Shown one piece after another: positions 35,956-43,543 of a stretch of 48,611 nucleotides of DNA. Below the pieces are notes generated by a model. It was given only the letters and a program-made list of their open reading frames with translations, was not told the DNA's origin and ran no database searches. Source of the stretch: an uncultured Coriobacteriaceae bacterium (GTDB lineage: Bacteria > Actinomycetota > Coriobacteriia > Coriobacteriales > Atopobiaceae); assembly GCA_902798915.1 (NCBI GenBank), contig CADBYM010000025.1:1-48611 (forward strand). The letters run 5' to 3'. Both the position numbers and the translations under genes were made by a program. Within the stretch, counting starts at the first letter, position 1. Each line of letters begins with the position of its first letter.

Positions 35956-37677
35956 ATGAGCTACGATCGTTTTCCCCAGACAGTGGTTTCCGGGCATGAT
36001 GGTGAAGTGTGGGAGGGATGTGGAGCCCTGCACGCACGCTTTGCGGAGATGGCCAAGGTGGGTGACCTTACCTTGGTGGTTGAGTGCTACCCAGGTGTGA
36101 GTGATGAGGACTTGGAATTGGTGCAAGAGGCCTTTCGTCCAGATGTGACCATACGTTCTGACGAGGTCTTCTATGCGGGTGCCGAGATGGACCGCCGCAT
36201 GCGGCCGTTCCTCACGGATGACCGCGTGCGAGGCGTGATGTGCTATGGCCGCATGGAGGACTTCGTCAATCCGGAGGCGTTGCGTGCTGCACGGGCCGCA
36301 GTTCCAAGGGAGGGACGGACGCTTGTGTATGGCGTGGGGGCGGGTCTCGTCGCGGATGGTGACGTTCTGGTGTACTGCGACCTTGCGCGCTGGGAGATTC
36401 AACTGAGGTATCGCGCGGGCATGCCGAACTTCCGTGTCCACAATGAGGACGAGGATGTGCTGCGCAAGGTAAAGCGCGGCTACTTCGTGGAGTGGCGCAT
36501 TGCGGACAAGCGCAAGCTGGAGATTATTGGGCAAATCGACTACCTTCTCGACTCGAACGAGGCAGGCAATCCGAAGCTGGTGAGGGGTGAGGCACTCCGC
36601 GATGGTTTGCGTCAGGTCGCACACACCCCGTTCAGGCTCGTGCCGTACTTCGACCCAGGCGTCTGGGGCGGACAGTGGATGAAGCAGGTGTGCGGGCTGG
36701 ATCCGGAGGCGGAGAACTACGCATGGTCATTTGACGGGGTTCCCGAGGAGAACAGCCTCTACCTGAGGTTTGGCGACGTGCGCATTGAGGTACCCGCGCA
36801 GGATTTGGTGCTGTTGCATCCGGTTGAGCTGCTTGGCATGAGGAACTACTGCCGATTTGGGGCGGAGTTTCCCATACGCTTCGACTTCCTTGATACCATG
36901 GGCGGCCAGAACTTGAGCTTGCAGGTGCATCCCATGACGGAGTACATCCGCAGTCGGCACGGCATGACCTACACGCAAGACGAGAGTTACTACATCTTGG
37001 ATGCTGATGATGGCGGCGTGGTGTTCCTCGGCCTGAAGGACGGAATAGATCGTGACGCGTTTGCGCGTGACCTGCGTGCTGCGCAAAGCGGCGGCCCCGC
37101 GTTCGAGGCACAACACTACGTGAACCAGTTCCCGGCACACAAGCACGACCACTTCCTGATTCCGGCGGGCACCGTCCATTGCTCGGGCGCCGGTGCGATG
37201 GTGCTCGAGATTTCGGCCACGCCGTACAACTTCACCTACAAGCTCTGGGACTGGGGTCGGCTGGGTCTAGACGGCTTGCCGCGCCCCATCCACATAGACG
37301 AAGGATTGCAGAACATACAGTGGAATCGCACGACGGAATGGGTGAGGGAGAACCTTGTGAATGCCGTGCGGGTCCTTCACGATGGGGACGGATACAGAGA
37401 GGAGCGCACCGGGCTGCACGAGCTCGAGTTTATCGAGACGCGACGATTCAGCGGGGATGGAGTCACCATGCATGACGCTGGGGATGGCGTCAACATGCTC
37501 AATCTGGTCGAGGGAAGCTCGGCTGTGGTCGAGAGCCCCGATGCGTTGTTTGACCCCTTCGTGGTCCACTACGCAGAGACCTTCATCGTGCCTGCCGCAT
37601 GCGGTCGTTACACCGTCCGGCCGGGGTGCGCGGGGGAGTCGATCAAGGTGATCAAGGCCTACGTACGCCAGCGGTAG
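35956..37677 (+). CDS. manA: Class I mannose-6-phosphate isomerase with long N-terminal extension
   Basis: 573 residues against about 390 in E. coli ManA. The isomerase part begins near residue 215 (VPYFDPGVWGGQWMKQVCGL) and holds the zinc ligands QVH in LSLQVHPM, Glu in DESYYI and His in the HDHFLIPAGTVHCSG strand. It interconverts mannose-6-P and fructose-6-P, matching the mannose-family PTS upstream. The first 200 or so residues form a separate domain of unknown type (VVSGHDGEVWEGC, YGVGAGLVADGDVLVYCDLARW). ATG at 35956 with AGGAGG upstream. Own transcript, since a terminator lies before it. Confidence 0.85.
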   Translation: MSYDRFPQTVVSGHDGEVWEGCGALHARFAEMAKVGDLTLVVECYPGVSDEDLELVQEAFRPDVTIRSDEVFYAGAEMDRRMRPFLTDDRVRGVMCYGRMEDFVNPEALRAARAAVPREGRTLVYGVGAGLVADGDVLVYCDLARWEIQLRYRAGMPNFRVHNEDEDVLRKVKRGYFVEWRIADKRKLEIIGQIDYLLDSNEAGNPKLVRGEALRDGLRQVAHTPFRLVPYFDPGVWGGQWMKQVCGLDPEAENYAWSFDGVPEENSLYLRFGDVRIEVPAQDLVLLHPVELLGMRNYCRFGAEFPIRFDFLDTMGGQNLSLQVHPMTEYIRSRHGMTYTQDESYYILDADDGGVVFLGLKDGIDRDAFARDLRAAQSGGPAFEAQHYVNQFPAHKHDHFLIPAGTVHCSGAGAMVLEISATPYNFTYKLWDWGRLGLDGLPRPIHIDEGLQNIQWNRTTEWVRENLVNAVRVLHDGDGYREERTGLHELEFIETRRFSGDGVTMHDAGDGVNMLNLVEGSSAVVESPDALFDPFVVHYAETFIVPAACGRYTVRPGCAGESIKVIKAYVRQR

Positions 37678-37687
37678 GGTGGCATAA

Positions 37688-37732
37688 TGGTGCCAAGCCC
37701 CACTTGCGCAGACAGGAGGGTGCCTGGCACCA
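37688..37732 (+). terminator. Hairpin between manA and the RES gene
   Basis: 8-bp stem (37688-37695 with 37725-37732) enclosing 29 bases, just after the manA stop. Could be a weak terminator or part of the leader of the next gene. Confidence 0.3.
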
Positions 37733-37756
37733 ATTCGTCACTCAGGGAGGAAGGGT

Positions 37757-38764
37757 ATGGACTCCAGCGACCAAGAGACCTTGGAGCGCTTGAGGCAACT
37801 GCGAGATCAGTTGCGTCTGAGGCGTGCGATGCGGGCGGAGCTTGCTGCGCTTCAAGATGAGCTCTGCACGAGCAATCGCTTCTTTCCGCGAACAAGCATA
37901 CTGACGTGGGTCGATGCGATAGCGCCCATGGTTTCGCGCACCCTCGCGTCCGGTACCACGCTGTATCGCGCTCGTGTGGTCACCAAGGCCCAGGAGGACT
38001 CTTTCTTCGTGCCCGTGTACCGTGCGCTCGGAGATGCGCTCGGGGCATTCGCGCTGGGTCGGGAGGGCGGACTGAATAACGAGAGCTTTGCGGAGGCCTA
38101 TATCCAGCTCGAGATCGAACGTTTGGAAGCGGGTTTGCCGATGCCGGACTTCGACGTTTTCAAGCGGCGGCTCGCACCCTTCCAAGAGAAGGGATGGTGG
38201 GGATTCGGCCAGCGGGAGTCGGATGCGGCTCCTTCCGACGTCACTGGCAACGGGCGTATCAATCCCAAAGGCATAAGCTACCTCTATGCATCAAGCAGGA
38301 AGGGCACCGCGGCACTTGAGGCGCGTCCGGTCATTTCCCAGATGGTGAGCATCGCGGAGGTGGTGCTGTGCGAGGAGGTCACGCTGTTTGACCTCACGCG
38401 CAACGTCTTTGCCGATGATGAGTCGGCCGACGAAGAAGTGCGCATGTTCAGGAAGATCTTGGCGCATTACTTCTCAAAGCCCAACTATTCGGGTGATGCG
38501 GCCTATCTGGTCACGCAGTACATCAGCGAGTATGTGAAGGGTCGCATCGAGGCCTCCACGGGGTTGCGCTTCGACGGCATCAGCTTTAGCAGCTCGCTCG
38601 ATCGCAAGGGCACCAACTACGTCATATTCGATACGTCGGAGTGTCGCAAGTATAGGATTGTGGCCTCGTCGGTGGAGCGCGTGACGGACATGCGCGGCAC
38701 ACTGAGCACATCGTTGCCCATGGACGATGCCGCGGTTCGCGCGCTCATGAACGGCTCCCTCTGA
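37757..38764 (+). CDS. RES-domain protein (NAD+-phosphorylase-like fold), no antitoxin nearby
   Basis: 335 residues; the ATG at 37757 follows GGGAGGAAGG. A helical, Arg-rich N-terminus of about 45 residues leads into a RES domain: Arg in TLYRARVV, then GRINPKGISYLYASSRKGTAALEARP with the Tyr and Glu typical of the family, and a late Ser in FDGISFSSS. Toxin members break down NAD+ and are paired with a Xre antitoxin of the Xre-MbcA-ParS type. No such gene flanks this one, so it may be a non-toxin RES enzyme, or controlled from elsewhere. Monocistronic. Confidence 0.78.
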   Translation: MDSSDQETLERLRQLRDQLRLRRAMRAELAALQDELCTSNRFFPRTSILTWVDAIAPMVSRTLASGTTLYRARVVTKAQEDSFFVPVYRALGDALGAFALGREGGLNNESFAEAYIQLEIERLEAGLPMPDFDVFKRRLAPFQEKGWWGFGQRESDAAPSDVTGNGRINPKGISYLYASSRKGTAALEARPVISQMVSIAEVVLCEEVTLFDLTRNVFADDESADEEVRMFRKILAHYFSKPNYSGDAAYLVTQYISEYVKGRIEASTGLRFDGISFSSSLDRKGTNYVIFDTSECRKYRIVASSVERVTDMRGTLSTSLPMDDAAVRALMNGSL

Positions 38765-38774
38765 CAAACGAGGA

Positions 38775-38803
38775 GCCCATGGGGGAGGTGCTCCCTCATG
38801 GGC
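38775..38803. terminator. Hairpin between convergent genes
   Basis: 13-bp stem (38775-38787 with 38791-38803, one G-T pair), 3-base loop, flanked by further short pairings. Separates the RES gene from the convergent aldo-keto reductase. Confidence 0.6.
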
Positions 38804-38834
38804 CATTCGTGGGACAAACCTTCAGGATCGCGTG

Positions 38835-39824
38835 TTATGCGTGGTTTTGGGCCATGACGCCGACGAGCGCATGCGGTACGTAGGGCTCTTCCAGGTATGC
38901 GATGTCTTCCGATGCCAATGTGAGGTTGGCAGCAGCGGCGGGGCCTGCGATGTGGTGCGGTTTGGTGGCGCCGACCACGGGGCTCGTGACCTTGGTGAGA
39001 AGCCAGGCAAGGCTGATTGCCGTCATGGACGTCTCGTAGCGCTCTGCGAGCTCTGCGACGCGGGCGATGATGATTGCGTCCTGCTCGGCGGTGGCGTCGT
39101 ACTTGCCCTTGGCGAAGGTGTCGAGCTCCAGACGACGGCTCGTCTCGCCGGGTTTGCGAGCGAGGCGACCAGCGGCGAGAGCGCTGTAGGGCACCGTGGA
39201 GATCTGGTCCTCGGCACAAAGCTGCAGCAGCTCTCGCTCGTCCTCGCGGAAGATGAGGTTCATGTGGCTCTGAATCGCCTCGAAGCGTGCCCATCCATGG
39301 GCGGCGGCGAGGTCGTTGGCGCGAGCGAGCTGGTATGGATGGCAGTTCGAGACGCCCAGAGCGCGAACCTTGCCAGCGACCACTGCCTCGTTGAGCGCTT
39401 CCATGCTCACCTCGAGGGGCGTGTGATAGTCCCAGCTGTGCATGTAGTAGAGGTCGATCGTGTCGACGCCCAGACGGCGAAGGCTGTTGTCGATGCATGT
39501 GCGGATGTAATCCTTGCCCGATACGCCATCGGCGTCACCGTCTGGTCGGGGACTGTACTTGGTTGCGATGACCCATCGGTCGCGCGGGGCAAGCGCACGG
39601 AGTGCCTCGCCCACGTACTCCTCCGAGGTACCGAAGGAGTAGGCCATGGCCGTGTCGAAGAATGTGATGCCTGCATCGAGTGCCTGGCTGATGATGTCCT
39701 TGGTTTCGCTCGGGCCGAGTGTCCACTTGTGCAGTGCCTCGTCGGTCACCTTGCCGAATCCCATGCATCCCAGGCAGAACCTGCTCACCTCAATGTCCGT
39801 GCGTCCAATCTTCGCGTACTGCAT
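38835..39824 (-). CDS. Aldo/keto reductase
   Basis: 329 residues from the ATG at 39824 with GAGGAGGGAG upstream. TIM-barrel AKR with the catalytic tetrad: Asp and Tyr in FFDTAMAYSFGTSEEYVG, Lys in IATKYSP, His in YYMHSWD. The NADPH site lies in the C-terminal SPVVGATKPHHI. It reduces aldehydes or ketones of an unknown nature. Divergent from a TetR regulator, with a TetR-like operator at 39908-39923 between them, so it is probably that regulator's target. Confidence 0.92.
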   Translation of the reverse strand: MQYAKIGRTDIEVSRFCLGCMGFGKVTDEALHKWTLGPSETKDIISQALDAGITFFDTAMAYSFGTSEEYVGEALRALAPRDRWVIATKYSPRPDGDADGVSGKDYIRTCIDNSLRRLGVDTIDLYYMHSWDYHTPLEVSMEALNEAVVAGKVRALGVSNCHPYQLARANDLAAAHGWARFEAIQSHMNLIFREDERELLQLCAEDQISTVPYSALAAGRLARKPGETSRRLELDTFAKGKYDATAEQDAIIIARVAELAERYETSMTAISLAWLLTKVTSPVVGATKPHHIAGPAAAANLTLASEDIAYLEEPYVPHALVGVMAQNHA

Positions 39825-39907
39825 GCTCAACTCCCTCCTCGTGGTGGTTGCCTCACCTTATGATGCTCCCGTCGGCTCTCCATTGGCAAGTTACGGGCAA
39901 GCACCTG

Positions 39908-39923
39908 TGTCCATTTGTGGACA
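39908..39923. promoter_or_regulatory. Palindromic operator, copy 1
   Basis: TGTCCA-TTTG-TGGACA, a perfect 6-4-6 palindrome between the aldo-keto reductase and tetR genes. A second copy with 13 of 16 bases identical lies at 40669-40684. Likely site of the TetR protein encoded at 40031. Confidence 0.6.
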
Positions 39924-40030
39924 ATGACGCCCAATCGTCTACCATCCGGTGCTATTCTCTCCATGCGGCCGCATTGTCGAAGGTTGCGTCAGCGATTATG
40001 ACGGGGCGCGAGGGACTGGGGGAGAGCAAG

Positions 40031-40609
40031 ATGGCCATTGACGTGGAAGCGCTGGTAATCGATGCGCTGCTCGAGCTCGTAGAGCAAGAAGGCGTGCCCC
40101 TTGAGCGCGTGACGGTCAAGCAGCTCCTTGAGCGCTCAGGTGTGAGCAGGCAGACCTTCTACAACCACTTCCTCGACAAGAACGACCTCATCTGTCAGGT
40201 ATACGAGCGGCGCATGGTGCATGCCTTCACGGGAGCGTCGACGGGGTTCGCCTATCGCGCGGAGCTCGAGCGCTCCCTTGCGAGCATGCGCGAACACGGT
40301 GCGTTTTTGCGCCAGGCGGTAAAGATGGGCGGCCAGAACAACCTCACCGATCACGTCGTGGCACGTACGCAAAGGTTCGACCTCGACTGGCACCAGGAGC
40401 TGTGGGGGCCCGACCCCATGCCCGAGGAGCTGCGTCTGGCAACCATTTATCATGCCATGGCCTCTACCCAGATGGCACTCTCGTGGATTCTCTCGGGCTT
40501 TCCTGCGCCTGAGTCGGAGCTTGCCGACCTCATCTGTCGCATGCGGGGCATAGGCATGGAACGTCTCTTCGAGGGAGCGCGGACCTCGGGCAATCCCTAC
40601 GCGCTCTGA
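40031..40609 (+). CDS. TetR/AcrR-family transcriptional regulator
   Basis: 192 residues from the ATG at 40031 (GGGGGAGAG upstream); an in-frame ATG at 39998 has no ribosome site. The N-terminal HTH reads VTVKQLLERSGVSRQTFYNHFLDKNDLI, the usual TetR pattern. The C-terminal part is an all-helical ligand domain similar to the DhaS-type group. Flanked by two copies of a 16-bp palindrome, one before the divergent reductase and one before the MBL gene, so it most likely represses both and itself. An extended -10 TGCTATTCT lies at 39950-39958. Confidence 0.9.
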   Translation: MAIDVEALVIDALLELVEQEGVPLERVTVKQLLERSGVSRQTFYNHFLDKNDLICQVYERRMVHAFTGASTGFAYRAELERSLASMREHGAFLRQAVKMGGQNNLTDHVVARTQRFDLDWHQELWGPDPMPEELRLATIYHAMASTQMALSWILSGFPAPESELADLICRMRGIGMERLFEGARTSGNPYAL

Positions 40610-40668
40610 CGAAGGGCGCATCGAGGGGCCGGTCGCGGACGCGTGTCGAGTGGACGATCGGCCCTGTT

Positions 40669-40684
40669 TGTCTACTTGTGGACT
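40669..40684. promoter_or_regulatory. Palindromic operator, copy 2
   Basis: TGTCTA-CTTG-TGGACT matches the operator at 39908-39923 at 13 of 16 positions. It overlaps the -35 box of the promoter at 40676-40704, so binding would block transcription of the MBL gene. Confidence 0.55.
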
Positions 40685-40704
40685 TCTGCGCTCTGCCGTA
40701 TGTT
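40676..40704 (+). promoter_or_regulatory. Promoter of the MBL-fold gene
   Basis: TTGTGG (40676-40681) and TATGTT (40699-40704) with a 17-base spacer, 60 bases before the ATG at 40765. The -35 lies inside the second operator copy. Confidence 0.45.
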
Positions 40705-40764
40705 GCACATCGATGCCAGTGCTCATACGATGGGCTTACGTACCCAATCGAGGAGGCAGATGAC

Positions 40765-41592
40765 ATGAGTGTACAGATTCGTCGCAGCGCGCAGGGTCAG
40801 GCAATGCCGAGGGAGACCGTTGCACTCCCGAGCGAGGCCTTCGGCCCTTCCGACAAGACCACGGTCTACTGGCTTGGCAACGCGGGATTCCTTCTGAACA
40901 GCCGCGGCACTACCATCATGTGCGATCCGCTGCTCGTGGGCTTCGACATGCCCACGCTGGTGGAGCCGCCCATCCTGCCCGAGGACGTGCCCGCGTTCGA
41001 CGCATTGCTCTATACCCACATCGACAACGACCACTTCGCTCGCGAGACGCTGGCGGGCCTCAAGGACAAGGCCGGCGAGGTTCATGCCACGCGCTACGTG
41101 GCCCAAGTTGCGGCCGATGAGGAACACGTTGCCGGCGCCGTGGGGCACGACATCGGTGAGCGCTTCTGCATCGGTGACGTGGACGTGACCCTTATCCCCA
41201 CATGGCACAACTGGCAGGAGCACATGACGAGCGAGAAGTACCAGCACCGCACGTGGGAGCGCAAGGAGTACTGCGGCTATTGGTTCGACACTCCTGACGG
41301 ATCCATCTGGCTGCCCAGCGACAGTCGTCCGCTTCCCGAGTTCTTGGAGTGGGAGAAGGCCCCCGACATGATGCTCTTCGACTTCGCGGACAACATCTGG
41401 CACATCGGCTTCGCTGGTGCGGTCGAACTTGCCAACCACTATCCCGAGTCTGAATTGCTGCTGATTCACTGGGGCTGTGTGGACGCCCCTGAGTACACGC
41501 CCTTCAACGGTGATCCTGAGCGCCTTGAGGCATCCGTAAAGAATCCCGAACGTGTGCATGCGCTTGCGCTTGGCGAGGGCCTCGCGCTGTAA
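40765..41592 (+). CDS. MBL-fold metal-dependent hydrolase, UlaG-like
   Basis: 275 residues; the ATG at 40765 has AGGAGG 8 bases upstream. The fold signature reads VYWLGNAGFLLNSRGTTIMCDP, then the metal motif THIDNDHF (HxDxDH type), PTWHNW, LPSDSRPLP and LLIHWG. UlaG-like enzymes hydrolyse lactones or phosphoesters in the cytosol; the substrate here is unknown. No signal peptide. It probably belongs to the regulon of the adjacent TetR protein together with the aldo-keto reductase. Ended by a very long terminator hairpin. Confidence 0.87.
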   Translation: MSVQIRRSAQGQAMPRETVALPSEAFGPSDKTTVYWLGNAGFLLNSRGTTIMCDPLLVGFDMPTLVEPPILPEDVPAFDALLYTHIDNDHFARETLAGLKDKAGEVHATRYVAQVAADEEHVAGAVGHDIGERFCIGDVDVTLIPTWHNWQEHMTSEKYQHRTWERKEYCGYWFDTPDGSIWLPSDSRPLPEFLEWEKAPDMMLFDFADNIWHIGFAGAVELANHYPESELLLIHWGCVDAPEYTPFNGDPERLEASVKNPERVHALALGEGLAL

Positions 41593-41608
41593 GCACGGCA
41601 ACAGGGCA

Positions 41609-41671
41609 ATTTGGGACCCGGTACGAATGCGGCGAGGCATTTCGTACCGGGTCCCAAATCGTCGTGTTTTT
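41609..41671 (+). terminator. Very long intrinsic terminator
   Basis: 22-bp stem with one bulged T (41609-41630 with 41637-41659), 6-base loop, and a T5 run at 41667-41671. The strongest terminator in the window; it can also act on the convergent transcript. Confidence 0.85.
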
Positions 41672-41672
41672 C

Positions 41673-42392
41673 TCAGAATGGAAGGAATGCGGCCGCTACG
41701 GCAAAGACGAGTGCGGGGAGCATGTTGGCCACCCGTACCGTCTTTCCCCAGACCAGGTTTATCCCCACGCAGAAGACGAGGATGGATCCCACGAGGGAGA
41801 GGTTGGCTACGGCGACATCGGTCATGATTGGCGCCACCAGTGAGGCGAGCAGCGTGACGCTGCCCTCCAGCAAAAAGATGGGAATTGCCGAGAACGCGCA
41901 TCCCTTGCCCATGGAGGAGGTCATGGCTGCGACGATGATGAGGTCGAGCACCGACTTGACGGCAAGCGTGGTATAGTCGCCCAGGATTCCGTCCTGAATC
42001 GCTCCCACGATCGCCATGGCACCAATGCACACGGTGAGAGAGCAGGTCACAAAGGCGCCCACGAAGCCGCCGTCCCCTTCGTTGCCGGTCTTCACCTTGA
42101 GCCACTCGCCGAAGCGTTCGAAGGCGCCTTCGATTCCCATGAGCTCGCCCACAATGGTGCCGAGCAGCAGGCACAAGACGATGAACATGGTCCGTCCGCT
42201 GGTGAGCGTGCTACCACTGACGGAGAGCATGTGCTCCATTGCCCCGGCGATGCCGATGAAGAGGACGCTTACGCCGGATACCTTGCAGAGGGCGTCCTGC
42301 TGCTCGGGTGTCACGAAGCGACCGAACAGGACGCCGATGACGCCCCCCGCCACGACGCATCCCGTGTTTATGAGGGTGCCGATTCCTATCAC
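41673..42392 (-). CDS. DUF554 family membrane protein (YqgA/YdfK-like)
   Basis: 239 residues from a GTG at 42392 that overlaps the stop of the upstream diguanylate cyclase (GTGA), so translation is coupled. About six to seven transmembrane helices; the start IGIGTLINTGCVVAGGVIGVLFG and the central CIGAMAIVGAIQDGI are hallmarks of DUF554. Members are putative transporters or channels of unknown substrate. Coupling to a GGDEF protein is unusual and hints at a functional link. Ends 2 bases from the T-run of the convergent terminator. Confidence 0.87.
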   Translation of the reverse strand: MIGIGTLINTGCVVAGGVIGVLFGRFVTPEQQDALCKVSGVSVLFIGIAGAMEHMLSVSGSTLTSGRTMFIVLCLLLGTIVGELMGIEGAFERFGEWLKVKTGNEGDGGFVGAFVTCSLTVCIGAMAIVGAIQDGILGDYTTLAVKSVLDLIIVAAMTSSMGKGCAFSAIPIFLLEGSVTLLASLVAPIMTDVAVANLSLVGSILVFCVGINLVWGKTVRVANMLPALVFAVAAAFLPF

Positions 42393-43501
42393 GCGGCTTT
42401 CACCAACTGAGTTCCTCTACCTACCTTCGCGGCACGTTTCGCCTCGTACATCCTTTGGTCGGCCTCCTCGATGACTGCTTCGACGTTTGGACAATCCGCA
42501 GGTGCGATGGCGTATCCCACAGAGACGCCTGGGATGCGTTCGTCAGCTGCCTGTTGCTTCTGCAGGAGTTGCTGTAGCGTGGTGTTCATGGCATCAATCT
42601 TGTCGAGATGCTTGTGTACGATTATGACGAACTCATCACCGCCCGTACGATAGCATAGGCCGGACTCGCCGTAGGCCTTCCGCAGGAGGTTGGCGACTGT
42701 TGCCAGGCAAATGTCGCCGTATGCGTGGCCGTACGTATCGTTCACTTGCTTGAAGTCGTTGACGTCTATCATCACGAAGGCACAAGGGAATCTGGGCTGC
42801 TTGAGAAACTCGTCATAGCCGTGACGATTGAGGAGCTTGGTGAGCGCGTCGGTGCGCAAGGTCATGTCGGTGTAGAACTGGAAGTAGAGGATGACGGCCA
42901 TCGCGACGGCAGGCCAGGTGGTGCGAATGGAACCATCGAACACCTGGACTCCTACGCCTGTGAACATGACGGCCAGAATGGCCAGAATCGAGCTGATGTT
43001 TACCGACTGATAGGTGCGGCCCGCGCGGATGGACTCCACCGAGAGGTAGATTGCCGAAGCGGTATAGGCGATCATGTATACGATGTAGAGAGGTCCGCGG
43101 TGATATGCATTGTTTGCATCCACCCAAAAGACGAAGCCGCCAAAAAGAGAAGCGAACTGGAAGAGTGCATGCAACACGAGTAATACGGCAACCCACTTGA
43201 CGTGTCGTTCGGGGAAGATGGTTTGGGATATGGCCACCGGTATGGCGGGCGCCACGGCAAACGTGAGCATGGTCGAGATGCTTTGGAACCACCCCAACGT
43301 GGGGAACATGCTGCTGAACGACCAATTGAACCAATCTACGAGGGCAATCCAAAAGAGTGCGACACAACTCCCAACGAACACCATGCGGGCACGACGCCCA
43401 ACGGTGCGGTTTTGCGCCACCAGAATGGACGCACCCACGATGAAGAAGAGGGTGATGATGGTGAATCCCGTGAAGTTCGCCAATGTGAGCTCGTTCTTCA
43501 T
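42389..43501 (-). CDS. Membrane diguanylate cyclase (GGDEF)
   Basis: 370 residues; the ATG at 43501 has GGGGAG about 10 bases upstream. Residues 1-210 form six to seven helices; 211-370 are a GGDEF domain with intact GGDEF (287-291) and the metal/substrate motif DVNDFKQVNDTYGH. No RxxD inhibitory site is seen before GGDEF, so product feedback may be absent. It would make c-di-GMP from two GTP. The membrane part holds AYHRGPLYIVYMIAY, very similar to GYHSGPLYQMLYVCSF in the EAL protein at 15.8-17.7 kb, so the two probably share an input domain and work in opposition. Confidence 0.92.
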   Translation of the reverse strand: MKNELTLANFTGFTIITLFFIVGASILVAQNRTVGRRARMVFVGSCVALFWIALVDWFNWSFSSMFPTLGWFQSISTMLTFAVAPAIPVAISQTIFPERHVKWVAVLLVLHALFQFASLFGGFVFWVDANNAYHRGPLYIVYMIAYTASAIYLSVESIRAGRTYQSVNISSILAILAVMFTGVGVQVFDGSIRTTWPAVAMAVILYFQFYTDMTLRTDALTKLLNRHGYDEFLKQPRFPCAFVMIDVNDFKQVNDTYGHAYGDICLATVANLLRKAYGESGLCYRTGGDEFVIIVHKHLDKIDAMNTTLQQLLQKQQAADERIPGVSVGYAIAPADCPNVEAVIEEADQRMYEAKRAAKVGRGTQLVKAA

Positions 43502-43543
43502 CTGCGCGTGCGACTCCCCATGAGAACTGACCGATTCAAACGT

